The translations under genes were made by a program, and so were the position numbers. From Robertmurraya korlensis NBRC 107688 (lineage in GTDB: Bacteria; Bacillota; Bacilli; Bacillales; Cytobacillaceae), in NCBI RefSeq assembly GCF_001591645.1, contig NZ_BCVH01000002.1:265224-329223 (forward strand): a stretch of 64,000 nucleotides of DNA, written 5' to 3'. Numbering within the stretch: the first letter of the stretch is position 1; each line of letters starts with the position of its first letter. This document shows, piece after piece, positions 19,329-27,783 of the stretch. Below the pieces are notes generated by a model, which saw only the letters and a program-made list of their open reading frames with translations, was not told the DNA's origin and searched no databases.

Positions 19329-19374
19329 AATGCATTCCACCCCTTAGATAATACTTTATTTTCCATCCCCATAA

Positions 19375-19387
19375 GTGGTCAGACCAC
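19375..19387. promoter_or_regulatory. Palindromic operator (GntR/FadR-type) at the malic enzyme operon
   Basis: GTGGTCAGACCAC, identical to the site at 17345-17357. It lies about 10 bases downstream of the predicted start point, where a bound repressor would block transcription. Confidence 0.65.
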
Positions 19388-19400
19388 GTATACTTACAAC

Positions 19401-19428
19401 AATATAACATAATACAAAAGGATGTAAA
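19401..19428 (-). promoter_or_regulatory. Malic enzyme-GntR operon promoter
   Basis: TTTACA (complement of 19423-19428), 16 bases, TATATT (complement of 19401-19406). Confidence 0.6.
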
Positions 19429-19435
19429 GGCTGAA

Positions 19436-22400
19436 TTACTTCAAAATGACATTATCTGAACCTAGCAACGACTTGATTTCCTTTAATAGTACTGGTGTAG
19501 GTTGAATATAATCCTCTTTGCCAAGTCTTATACTCCTTCTAGCTTCTTCGTAGTAAAGAATAACAGGTGTTTCACCACTATGCATATTCAATAGTTTCTT
19601 TAATGCGTGCAAGAATTCACCTTGCTCTTGATGTTTTTGTATTTTTAAATACAGTACGTTTTTACCTTCAACCATTTCATCGTGTTTAACTACTTCCTTG
19701 GCTGCGGATATAATTAGCTGCTTTACTCCATTTCGTTCTTCTATCTTCCCGTCAAAAATTAATATATTTCCTTGTTGAAAGAGAATTGAATATCTTTTAA
19801 GGACATTAGGAAACACAACAGCCTCCAAATCACCACTTTGATCTGATACAGTCAAAAACGCCATCGTTTCTCCCTTTTTTGTACGGATTTTCTTCAACTC
19901 AGTAACATAAACCAGAACTCTTACATTTTTTCCTACGTTAGAAATGGATGAAATGGCAATGGCTTGTTCAAATTTGGCTTCTCTCTCATATAAGGAAACT
20001 GGATGATCCGAAAGATATAAACCCAATACCTCTTTTTCCTGCATAAGCTTATCCTCTGCTCGTATCGGATCAACTTCTACATACTTAGGTTTTAGAAAGA
20101 ATTCATCATCTGAAAATAAATCACCTTGAAGGGCATTCTCCGGATTTACCAGTTGCGCATGATCTAAAGCAACATCAAGACTCGCCAGTAGCACTGCTCG
20201 GTCTTCACCAAATTCATCGAAGCTGCCAGAATGAATGAGCGACTCTAATGTTTTCCGGTTAATCGATTTTGGTGATACTCGTATACAAAAATCAAAAAGA
20301 TCCGTAAATTTCTTAGTTTTTCTTGAGGAGAACAATCCCTTTAAGGCAGTCATCCCAATTCCTTTTATCGCAGTTAAGCTGTATCGAATGGACTGATTTT
20401 CCACTAAGAAGGTATAGCCACTTTTGTTAATTGACGGTGGTAGAATCTGAATACCCATTTCTCTACATTCTTTTATATATTGAGCGATTTTTCCTTCATT
20501 CCCTATACTTGAGGATAATAAGGCAGCCATAAAATAAACAGGATACTTCGCTTTCAAATAGGCAAGTTGATAGGAAATAACACTGTAGGCAACTGCATGG
20601 CTCCTATTAAATCCATAGTTTGCAAATTTTACGATAAGATCGTATACCTCATTGGCAATCGTTTTCTCATAGCCTTTATTCATTGCGCCTTCAACGAAAT
20701 GCTGCCTTTCTTTATCTAAAATTTCTTTTTTCTTTTTACCAACCGCTCTCCTTAATAAATCAGCTTCCCCTAAGCTAAATCCAGCCATCGTTGAGGCAAT
20801 TTGCATAATTTGTTCTTGATACACAATGATTCCATACGTTTTCTCTAGAATCGGCTTCAAATCTTCATGTAAATACAAAATCGTTTCTTTCCCATGCTTT
20901 CTATTGATAAACATCGGAATATGTTCCATAGGTCCTGGACGGTATAAAGCGTTTACGGCAACAATATCTTCAAAACTACTCGGCTTTAACCGTTTTAAAA
21001 CATTTCTCATTCCTTCTGATTCTAACTGAAACACACCTGTCGTTTCCCCAAGGCTTAACATGGAAAACGTCTCTTTATCATCTAAAGGAATTGCCTTTAT
21101 ATTTAAATCAATTCTTGCTCTCTTCTTTATCAAATCAATAATAGATTCAATAAGTGTTAAATTCCTTAAACCAAGGAAATCCATTTTTAATAGTCCGACT
21201 TCTTCTAAATCATCCATGGCAAACTGAGTAACATAAACAGATTGACTTCCTTCACTAATTGGAACTGTATTTACTAGTGGTTCCTCGGAGATGACCACCC
21301 CAGCTGCATGGGTAGAGGTGTGCCTAGGAAGCCCCTCTAACTTTACGGCTGTTTCAAACAGCCGTTGGTTTGAAGCAGACTCATTGACAAAAGCACGAAG
21401 CCTTTCCGATTGAGCATAAGCGTCCTTTAAAGAAATTCCCAACTGCGACGGCACCGTTCTTGACAAGCCCTCTAGCTCCTTTGTATTTAATCCAAAGGCT
21501 CTTCCAACGTCACGAAGGGCAGCTTTAGCAGCCAATGTACCAAAAGTAACAATTTGAGCCACATGGGCCTCGCCATACTTGTTAGCAACATACTCTATCA
21601 CCTCATCGCGGCGATGATCCGGGAAATCGATATCGATATCTGGCATCGTTATTCGTTCTGGATTTAAAAACCGTTCAAATAACAAATCATATTGTAATGG
21701 GTCTACATCGGTAATATACAATACATATGACACCAATGATCCTGCTGCAGATCCTCTACCAGGACCTGTTAATATATGCTGATCACGTGAAAACCTCATA
21801 AAATCCCAAACAATTAAAAAGTAATCAGCAAATTTCATTTTCTTAATTACACTTAATTCGTAACGTAATCGATTTTTGTGTTCTTCGGTTACATGACCGT
21901 ACCTTTCTGTAAGACCTTTGCTACAAAGCTTTTCTAATAATCCTTCTGCCGTTTCTCCCTCTAGTGTTGGATACTTTGGTAGCTTTTGCTTATGCAGTTC
22001 AACCATTACATTACATTCTTCAGCAATTCGCCAAGCATTTTCTAACGCTTCTGGAAAGTCTGAAAAAAGTTCGATGATCTCTGAACTCGTCTTTAAATAA
22101 TATTGGTCTGTTTCCAAACGTTCTCTCTCATCATCCTGTAACTTTTCCCCATTTTTTATAGCTAACAAACACTCATGGGCAAATGAATCAGATTGTTGTA
22201 GATAACGAACATCATTTGTGACGACGGTTTGAACCGAATAAGAGTTAGCTAAAGAAACCACTTTGTTTAAAAGGCTTACTTCAACAGGGATGGCATGATT
22301 TTGTAAGGACAGATAAAAGCTATCTTCTCCAAAAATATGTTTAAATAGCTTCACACCTTGTGCTGCTTTTTCTTCCTCATTATCAATTAAATACGATTCA

Positions 22401-22795
22401 ATTTCTCCCTCACGCCCAGGAGAAATACCAAATAAACCTGTCGCGTAATGTCTAAGCCATTTTAATGGAATACCATCCTTTGACTTTGTTTGAACCACAC
22501 TGGAAATTTTCATCAAGTTTTGGAAACCAGCTTGATTTTTTGCTAAAAGAACTAATGGGTACGCCTTATTAGAAGTAATCTCACTTTGAACATCTACTGT
22601 AAGTCCAATGATTGGTTTTATCTCATGCTTTAAGCATTGTTTATAGAAGGTCACCGCACCATGCATGACATTGTAATCAGTTAATGCCAACATCGTAAAA
22701 CCCTTTTCTTTTGCTTCCTTTACCAATTGTTCAACGGAAGCTGTGCTTGATAATAAACTAAACGCACTTTGCACTTGAAGGTGAACAAAAGACAT
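19436..22795 (-). CDS. dnaE: DNA polymerase III alpha subunit DnaE
   Basis: Replicative C-family polymerase; in bacilli DnaE extends primers and hands over to PolC. 1119 residues. PHP domain at the N-terminus (MSFVHLQVQSAFSLL, with LALTDYNVMHG), polymerase palm with the catalytic aspartates in PDIDIDFPDHRRDEVI, fingers (RRAVGKKKKE, NYGFNRSHAVAYS), then helix-hairpin-helix and an OB fold near 985-1050. ATG at 22795 is preferred over 22804 because the ribosome site AGGGTG is spaced correctly and the family starts MSFVHLQ. Confidence 0.97.
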   Translation of the reverse strand: MSFVHLQVQSAFSLLSSTASVEQLVKEAKEKGFTMLALTDYNVMHGAVTFYKQCLKHEIKPIIGLTVDVQSEITSNKAYPLVLLAKNQAGFQNLMKISSVVQTKSKDGIPLKWLRHYATGLFGISPGREGEIESYLIDNEEEKAAQGVKLFKHIFGEDSFYLSLQNHAIPVEVSLLNKVVSLANSYSVQTVVTNDVRYLQQSDSFAHECLLAIKNGEKLQDDERERLETDQYYLKTSSEIIELFSDFPEALENAWRIAEECNVMVELHKQKLPKYPTLEGETAEGLLEKLCSKGLTERYGHVTEEHKNRLRYELSVIKKMKFADYFLIVWDFMRFSRDQHILTGPGRGSAAGSLVSYVLYITDVDPLQYDLLFERFLNPERITMPDIDIDFPDHRRDEVIEYVANKYGEAHVAQIVTFGTLAAKAALRDVGRAFGLNTKELEGLSRTVPSQLGISLKDAYAQSERLRAFVNESASNQRLFETAVKLEGLPRHTSTHAAGVVISEEPLVNTVPISEGSQSVYVTQFAMDDLEEVGLLKMDFLGLRNLTLIESIIDLIKKRARIDLNIKAIPLDDKETFSMLSLGETTGVFQLESEGMRNVLKRLKPSSFEDIVAVNALYRPGPMEHIPMFINRKHGKETILYLHEDLKPILEKTYGIIVYQEQIMQIASTMAGFSLGEADLLRRAVGKKKKEILDKERQHFVEGAMNKGYEKTIANEVYDLIVKFANYGFNRSHAVAYSVISYQLAYLKAKYPVYFMAALLSSSIGNEGKIAQYIKECREMGIQILPPSINKSGYTFLVENQSIRYSLTAIKGIGMTALKGLFSSRKTKKFTDLFDFCIRVSPKSINRKTLESLIHSGSFDEFGEDRAVLLASLDVALDHAQLVNPENALQGDLFSDDEFFLKPKYVEVDPIRAEDKLMQEKEVLGLYLSDHPVSLYEREAKFEQAIAISSISNVGKNVRVLVYVTELKKIRTKKGETMAFLTVSDQSGDLEAVVFPNVLKRYSILFQQGNILIFDGKIEERNGVKQLIISAAKEVVKHDEMVEGKNVLYLKIQKHQEQGEFLHALKKLLNMHSGETPVILYYEEARRSIRLGKEDYIQPTPVLLKEIKSLLGSDNVILK

Positions 22796-22879
22796 ATACA
22801 TCACACCCTAACTGCTTCATTCTTCTTATATTATATGGGCATAAACGAAAAAAAGAAAATATGTTCGCTTCATGTTAGC

Positions 22880-22908
22880 TCATAAATTTTTGAGTTTGTC
22901 CATATGAT
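22880..22908 (+). promoter_or_regulatory. Sigma-E-like promoter for ytrH-ytrI
   Basis: TCATAAA (22880-22886), 14 bases, CATATGAT (22901-22908); compare recalled consensus KMATATT / CATACAMT. ytrH belongs to the sigma-E regulon in B. subtilis. Confidence 0.5.
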
Positions 22909-22942
22909 GTATCAATACTCTATTGAGGTGAGGAGGATTAAT

Positions 22943-23275
22943 ATGAGCGAGCAACCGTATATATCCATTTTAATAGATGCCTATTTTATTGCACTTGGTG
23001 TTTTATTAGGCGGGGCGCTCATTGGTGGGCTCTCTGCATTTTTGACCGGAAAACCAATGCTAACAGAAATTTACCGAATATCGACTTCCATACGAATTTG
23101 GGCAATTATTGCTGCAATAGGTGGAACTTTTGATACGGTTTATAGTTTTGAAAAAGGTTTTTTAGATGGAGGTACGAAGGATATCTTTAAACAATTCCTA
23201 CTTATCCTAACTGCTATGGGCGGTGCACAAACAGGAGCGACCATCATTAACTGGCTAACCCAGGAGCATATTTAA
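22943..23275 (+). CDS. ytrH: Sporulation membrane protein YtrH
   Basis: 110-residue membrane protein required for efficient sporulation in B. subtilis, expressed in the mother cell. About three hydrophobic helices (residues about 7-32, 48-68, 85-105); Gly-rich LGVLLGGALIGGLSAFL is characteristic. ATG at 22943 follows AGGAGG by six bases; an upstream in-frame ATG at 22904 lies in the promoter. It is one base ahead of ytrI, so the pair is an operon. Confidence 0.9.
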   Translation: MSEQPYISILIDAYFIALGVLLGGALIGGLSAFLTGKPMLTEIYRISTSIRIWAIIAAIGGTFDTVYSFEKGFLDGGTKDIFKQFLLILTAMGGAQTGATIINWLTQEHI

Positions 23276-23276
23276 T

Positions 23277-23783
23277 ATGCGAATTCCACCTTTCTACCGA
23301 CTTCGTGCTGTCCAGCAGTTTATTGCAGGCATGGCCTTAGGTGGAGTAATCAGTTGGTGTGTATTTCTTTATATTTACGGAGATTGGCAAGAAACTTACT
23401 CAAAAGAGCTAAAGCAGCAAGAAGAAACCATTAAGGATTTAGAGAAAGAGAAAAATATATGGCAAAATGACTACCGAGAATTAAATAAGAAAAACGAAGA
23501 GCTACTCATCGTCCAAGATATAAAAATCAAAATTAAAGTGAATCAAAAATATGAATTAGATTCATTTAGTATCTATGAGGTGGAAGAAGAAATTAAAGAG
23601 GATATCAATCCATTATTAAAAATGGATATTGATACTGCTTTTAAAAGTAGTGATTGGGTAAAAAAAGTAATTGAAAATCGTACACACAAAGTAAATGATA
23701 AAAGATACCAATTGAAAGTAAAAGAAATTGTGTTTTATACCACATTATCCATTCAACTCGAGATGGAATTAGCCAATAATTAA
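23277..23783 (+). CDS. ytrI: Sporulation membrane protein YtrI
   Basis: 168 residues: one N-terminal transmembrane helix (about 13-33), a charged coiled coil (about 40-75), then a mixed domain (about 80-165). YtrI is a sigma-E sporulation protein in B. subtilis of unknown biochemical role; the topology suggests a membrane-anchored protein facing the intermembrane space of the forespore. The ribosome site AGGAG lies in the end of ytrH. Confidence 0.88.
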   Translation: MRIPPFYRLRAVQQFIAGMALGGVISWCVFLYIYGDWQETYSKELKQQEETIKDLEKEKNIWQNDYRELNKKNEELLIVQDIKIKIKVNQKYELDSFSIYEVEEEIKEDINPLLKMDIDTAFKSSDWVKKVIENRTHKVNDKRYQLKVKEIVFYTTLSIQLEMELANN

Positions 23784-23808
23784 GGCAGGAACACGAAAGT
23801 TCCTGCCT
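23783..23808. terminator. Terminator between ytrI and nrnA (convergent)
   Basis: Perfect 10-bp stem AGGCAGGAAC/GTTCCTGCCT, loop ACGAAA, followed on the plus strand by ATTTCTTTT. Confidence 0.87.
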
Positions 23809-23815
23809 ATTTCTT

Positions 23816-24748
23816 TTACTTACAGACTTCTTCTATGTCCTTCATCACATTCGGTACTTCATCCCAGGAGAAAATAGAGGCTCCTGCTGCAAGAGGATGG
23901 CCTCCTCCTTTATACTTCTTAGCAACGCCATTAATAACGGGCCCTTTTGAACGAAGTCGAACACGAATTTGGTCATTTTCCTCAATAAAGAAAGCCCATG
24001 CTTTGATTCCTTGAACGCTACCTAGAGCACTTACAAGAAGGGAGGCATCTGCTGCTCTTACCTCGTACTGAGCAAGAAGTTCCTTTGGAAGGATCATAGA
24101 AGCTACACCCGTTTCGTTCATTTCAAAGTTTTGTAAGACATAGCCATTTAACTTAACAACATTCATTGGTAGCTCGTACATTCCATCATAAACCTCTGAA
24201 CGAGAGAAGTTATATTTTATTAGCTCTCCAGCATATTGGAATGTTCGATCATTCGTACTTGGGTATAGAAATCTTCCCGTATCTCCAACAATACCGGCAT
24301 ATAATAGTCTTGCCGCTTGATTAGACATCTTTAATCCTTTATCTTGGCCGAATAAGTAAAGTTCATAGATCATTTCACTCGATGAGCTAGAAGTCGTATC
24401 CACCCAGACAATATCTCCATACGGATCCTCGTTTGGATGATGGTCTATTTTTATTAATTTATCCCCGGAAAGGTACCTTTGGTCACATATACGCTCTTGA
24501 TTAGCCGTATCTGTAACAATCACTAAAGCACCTTTGTATGTATCATCGCTTATTTCATCAAGCTCTCTTAAATATTGGAGAGAACGCTCCTCTTGTCCAA
24601 CGGTGTAAATGGTTTTGTCTGGGAAAGAAGCCTTTAAAATCTCTGCAAGTCCCCCTTGTGATCCATACGCATCTGGATCTGGCCGAACATGTCGATGAAT
24701 AATGATGGTCTCGTATTGTTTAATCGTTTCAATTATTTTATCTTTCAT
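23816..24748 (-). CDS. nrnA: Bifunctional oligoribonuclease/pAp phosphatase NrnA
   Basis: Degrades 2-5-mer RNA to mononucleotides and dephosphorylates pAp (3'-phosphoadenosine 5'-phosphate). DHH/DHHA1 family, 310 residues. Metal-binding motifs: HRHVRPDPDAYGSQGG (DxD), VTDTANQER, the DHH triad in KIDHHPNED, and the DTTSSSSSEMIYEL segment; the DHHA1 domain has RLRSKGPVINGVAKKYKGGGHPLAAGA. ATG at 24748 has GGAGATTAGCA. It converges with ytrI. Confidence 0.95.
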   Translation of the reverse strand: MKDKIIETIKQYETIIIHRHVRPDPDAYGSQGGLAEILKASFPDKTIYTVGQEERSLQYLRELDEISDDTYKGALVIVTDTANQERICDQRYLSGDKLIKIDHHPNEDPYGDIVWVDTTSSSSSEMIYELYLFGQDKGLKMSNQAARLLYAGIVGDTGRFLYPSTNDRTFQYAGELIKYNFSRSEVYDGMYELPMNVVKLNGYVLQNFEMNETGVASMILPKELLAQYEVRAADASLLVSALGSVQGIKAWAFFIEENDQIRVRLRSKGPVINGVAKKYKGGGHPLAAGASIFSWDEVPNVMKDIEEVCK

Positions 24749-24773
24749 TGCTAATCTCCTTTTTTCCTAATAC

Positions 24774-24796
24774 TCTCTTTTTATCATAAAAAGAGA
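24774..24796. repeat. Palindrome in the nrnA-ytpI divergent gap
   Basis: A 10-bp inverted repeat (24774-24783 with 24787-24796) around TCA, centred between the divergent nrnA and ytpI genes. It could be an operator or simply AT-rich promoter structure. Confidence 0.4.
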
Positions 24797-24864
24797 AAAA
24801 GTAGAAATTATTTTATGTACAAGGTAGAATAATGGAAGAATGTCGAAGCTTGGAGGGAAAGTAT

Positions 24865-25173
24865 ATGCCTATTTTCGTTATTATTATTGTCGTATCAATT
24901 ATGTTTTATATTTTTTATAAAGTTCAGTTCTTTCGTTCTAACCGACCGGCAGAAAGGAAATGGATTTCCGCAAAAAGCAATATTGCACTTGGACTATTCA
25001 TTACATCCTTTGGACTGAATCGTCTAATGATATCCCAGTCAACTGTAGTGTATATCATCGGTGCTATTTTTATTGCCCTGGGAGCTTACAATATTTGGGG
25101 TGGAATCAAAGCGTATAAGTACTTCCTTCCTCTTGCTGCAAAGGAAGCAACTGAATTAAAAAAGCAAATGTAA
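24865..25173 (+). CDS. ytpI: YtpI-like small membrane protein
   Basis: 102-residue protein with helices at about 2-20, 38-58 and 60-85 and a cytoplasmic basic segment (FRSNRPAERKWISAKS) between the first two. Matches the YtpI family found beside nrnA and ytoI in bacilli; function unknown. ATG at 24865 has GGAGGGAAAGTAT upstream; an in-frame ATG at 24832 has none. Transcribed divergently from nrnA. Confidence 0.85.
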   Translation: MPIFVIIIVVSIMFYIFYKVQFFRSNRPAERKWISAKSNIALGLFITSFGLNRLMISQSTVVYIIGAIFIALGAYNIWGGIKAYKYFLPLAAKEATELKKQM

Positions 25174-25174
25174 G

Positions 25175-25209
25175 AAGGGGAGTTGTTCATTTATGGAACA
25201 ACTCCTTTT
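25175..25209. terminator. Terminator between ytpI and ytoI (convergent)
   Basis: 14-bp stem with two G-U pairs (25175-25188 with 25196-25209), followed on the plus strand by a short pyrimidine run. Confidence 0.85.
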
Positions 25210-25211
25210 CT

Positions 25212-26531
25212 CTAGTGTCGATCAATTAACTGACACATCATCATTGCTTTTCCAACTAACACATTTTCGTTATATACTTCGACATCGACCTTCCCGAATT
25301 TTCGGCCAACCTCTAGCACCTTAGGATAAATTTCTAATACACTATCCATTTGAACTGGTTTTAGAAAATAAATCGTCATATTTTCAACGACTAAATCCCC
25401 TTTTTTATATCCTCTTAACACACCATTGGCTGCCTCTGTCACAATAGTAGTGAAAACACCATAGGATATCGTTCCAATGGAGTTAGTCATTTGAGGACTT
25501 ACTTCACAGCGGAGAACGTCCTCGTTCTTTGTTTTTCCTTTGGTTACGACGAGCTGATTAGTAACAATGTCATCAATCGTTTCTCCGACTTGAGGTTGTC
25601 GTTGAATCATTTGTAAAGCCTTTAACACATCCTGTCTGCTAATGATTCCCTCTAAGCGATTATTATCGTCAACAACTGGAAGGACCTCAATCCCTTCCCA
25701 TACCATCGAGTGAGCGCAGGAGGCAACACTTGTTTTTCCAGTAACAGTCATTGGATTTTTTGTCATTATTTTTTCAATGCTTGTCGTATCTGCAATTCCC
25801 ATAACGTCCTTTGAAGTAACCATCCCTTGCACCCTCATTTGATGGTCGACTACCGGAAATCGGCTATGCTGTGTTTCACGATTTTTTTCATGCCAATCTT
25901 CAATCGTATCCGTTGTTTTTAAATAGATTGTCTCGTTAATCGAAGTTAAAATATCTTCAACAAGTACAATTTCTTTTTTTATTAACTGATCGTAAATGGC
26001 ACGGTTAATCATTGCAGCAACCGTAAAGGTATCATAGCTAGTCGAAATAATTGGCAATTGGAGGTCATCCGCCAATCTTTTCACTTCATCCTCCGTATCA
26101 AATCCACCCGTAATGAGCACGGCAGCTCCGGCATTTAGCGCATATTCATGAGCTTTTGTCCGGTTCCCTACAATGAGCAGATTGCCTGGACCTGTGTAAC
26201 GCATCATTTGTTCAAGCTTCATCGCACCAATAACAAACTTATTTAACGTTTTATGTAAACCTGTACGTCCACCAAGAACTTGTCCATCAACAATATTTAC
26301 TACTTCAGCAAATGTTAGCTTTTCAATATTCTCTTTTTTCTTTCTTTCAATACGAATCGTGCCGACACGTTCAATGGTACTTACATAGCCTTTATTTTCC
26401 GCATCCTTTATGGCACGATACGCTGTCCCTTCACTTACATTAAGCGCCTTGGCAATTTGCCTTACTGAAATCTTTTCACCGATCGGTAGTTCATCAATAT
26501 ATTGAAGAATTTGTTCATGTTTTGTAGCCAA
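25212..26531 (-). CDS. ytoI: YtoI, HTH-DRTGG-CBS-hotdog regulator-like protein
   Basis: 439-residue multi-domain protein. N-terminal GntR-like helix-turn-helix (about 1-70; VRQIAKALNVSEGTAYRAIK), a DRTGG domain (about 75-185; GGRTGLHKTLN), two CBS motifs (about 195-310; FPVVDHQMRVQGMVTSKDV and VLPVVDDNNRLEGIISRQDV) and a C-terminal hotdog thioesterase-like domain (about 335-439). It could sense a nucleotide or CoA ligand; function unknown. TTG at 26531 is favoured: it gives MATKHEQ, the usual family start; GTG at 26540 is the alternative. Confidence 0.88.
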   Translation of the reverse strand: MATKHEQILQYIDELPIGEKISVRQIAKALNVSEGTAYRAIKDAENKGYVSTIERVGTIRIERKKKENIEKLTFAEVVNIVDGQVLGGRTGLHKTLNKFVIGAMKLEQMMRYTGPGNLLIVGNRTKAHEYALNAGAAVLITGGFDTEDEVKRLADDLQLPIISTSYDTFTVAAMINRAIYDQLIKKEIVLVEDILTSINETIYLKTTDTIEDWHEKNRETQHSRFPVVDHQMRVQGMVTSKDVMGIADTTSIEKIMTKNPMTVTGKTSVASCAHSMVWEGIEVLPVVDDNNRLEGIISRQDVLKALQMIQRQPQVGETIDDIVTNQLVVTKGKTKNEDVLRCEVSPQMTNSIGTISYGVFTTIVTEAANGVLRGYKKGDLVVENMTIYFLKPVQMDSVLEIYPKVLEVGRKFGKVDVEVYNENVLVGKAMMMCQLIDRH

Positions 26532-26642
26532 GACCTTCACCCTTTATAAATTTCTGTATTTTCTATTTGTTTTGTAATTATCATCTTATTATAAAGCGTG
26601 AAGGGGCTTGATTACAATTTGATTTCGCAAGCAGATAGGTAT

Positions 26643-26885
26643 TTAGTAGGCTCGCACTTTTTTTCGCACCTGTTTTTTTGATATTTGAGCTTGAGTAGAG
26701 ACTTTTTTCTTAGGAGCATACATAATCGCAGATAAATTCCCAGCTATTACAAATACCGCTAATAATAACCATGTCACTGAGAAAATACCTGACAAGCCCG
26801 CATTATACGATGATAATTGTGGGACTCCGTAATAGAGCATCACACCACATGACAACAAGCAAAATAAATATCGATTTTTTTTCAT
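26643..26885 (-). CDS. Small hypothetical membrane protein
   Basis: 80 residues, two predicted transmembrane helices (about 6-24 and 34-58) separated by YNAGLSG, and a strongly basic C-terminus (PKKKVSTQAQISKKQVRKKVRAY, 12 of 23 Lys/Arg/Gln). ATG at 26885 has AAAGGAGA about 9 bases upstream. I do not recognise the family. It lies between ytoI and ytkL, on the same strand. Confidence 0.65.
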   Translation of the reverse strand: MKKNRYLFCLLSCGVMLYYGVPQLSSYNAGLSGIFSVTWLLLAVFVIAGNLSAIMYAPKKKVSTQAQISKKQVRKKVRAY

Positions 26886-26944
26886 AATAGGTAAATCTCC
26901 TTTCTTGTCCCATTAGTAAAAATGTATGCAAAAAAATAAAAAAA

Positions 26945-26977
26945 AGTCGATGAATCGTTTAAAACGACTCACCGACT
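26945..26977 (-). terminator. Intrinsic terminator after ytkL
   Basis: 13-bp stem with two G-U pairs (26945-26957 with 26965-26977), followed on the minus strand by eight T. Confidence 0.92.
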
Positions 26978-26984
26978 ACTTTTT

Positions 26985-27665
26985 CTATAATTCTATTGAC
27001 TGCCCTACTTTAAGTACAACACCCATTCCTGTTGGAAGCATGCTCACAAATGCTTGTGGATTCTGCTTAAGTAGTGGGAAGGTATCATAGTGAATGGGAA
27101 CAACCTTCTTCGCTTGCAGAAGCTCAGCCGCATAAGCAGCATCGTCCGGCCCCATTGTAAAATTATCTCCAATTGGTAGAAAGGCAACATCAATTTGATT
27201 TCTGTCCCCAATTAGTTTCATATCTGAAAATAGCCCCGTATCTCCTGCATGATAAATCGTTTTTCCATTTATCGTTAAAAGGACACCAGCAGGCATACCT
27301 AAATATACGATTTCATTTTTCTCATTTACGTATCCTGACCCGTGAAATGCCTGGGTAAGCTTCACTCTTCCAAACTCGAAGTTATATCCTCCTCCGATAT
27401 GTAATCCGTGTGTGTTTATCCCTTTGGCACCTAGATAATCTGCCAATTCTGCGGTTCCGATAACTAGTGCATTATTTTTCTTAGCGAGTTCTACCGTATC
27501 ACCAAGATGGTCATTGTGCCCGTGCGTTACAATAATCACATCTGCTTTTACTTCCTCTACTTTTAAATCTGTTGCTGGGTTTCCATTAATAAAAGGATCG
27601 AAAAGAATCCTAGTTCCGTTTGCCTCAACTAAAATCACTGAATGTCCATGAAAGCTAATTTTCAT
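26985..27665 (-). CDS. ytkL: UPF0173 metal-dependent hydrolase YtkL
   Basis: 226-residue metallo-beta-lactamase-fold hydrolase. Metal-binding motif [10 protein letters not shown] (HxHxDH), downstream AFHGSGY and HAGDTG, and C-terminal PIHYDTF. The physiological substrate of the family is unknown. ATG at 27665 has AAGGAG about 9 bases upstream; a longer reading from 27719 lacks a ribosome site. Transcribed divergently from the M24 peptidase gene. Confidence 0.92.
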   Translation of the reverse strand: MKISFHGHSVILVEANGTRILFDPFINGNPATDLKVEEVKADVIIVTHGHNDHLGDTVELAKKNNALVIGTAELADYLGAKGINTHGLHIGGGYNFEFGRVKLTQAFHGSGYVNEKNEIVYLGMPAGVLLTINGKTIYHAGDTGLFSDMKLIGDRNQIDVAFLPIGDNFTMGPDDAAYAAELLQAKKVVPIHYDTFPLLKQNPQAFVSMLPTGMGVVLKVGQSIEL

Positions 27666-27783
27666 ACTCCACACTCCTTTTGACTTTTCAAATACCTTAT
27701 ACCCATATTTTACTACCAATATAAGTTTACTTTCAAAAGTAATGTTGTTACTCTAAATCTATAGTACAGAAGGGGGAATAACT

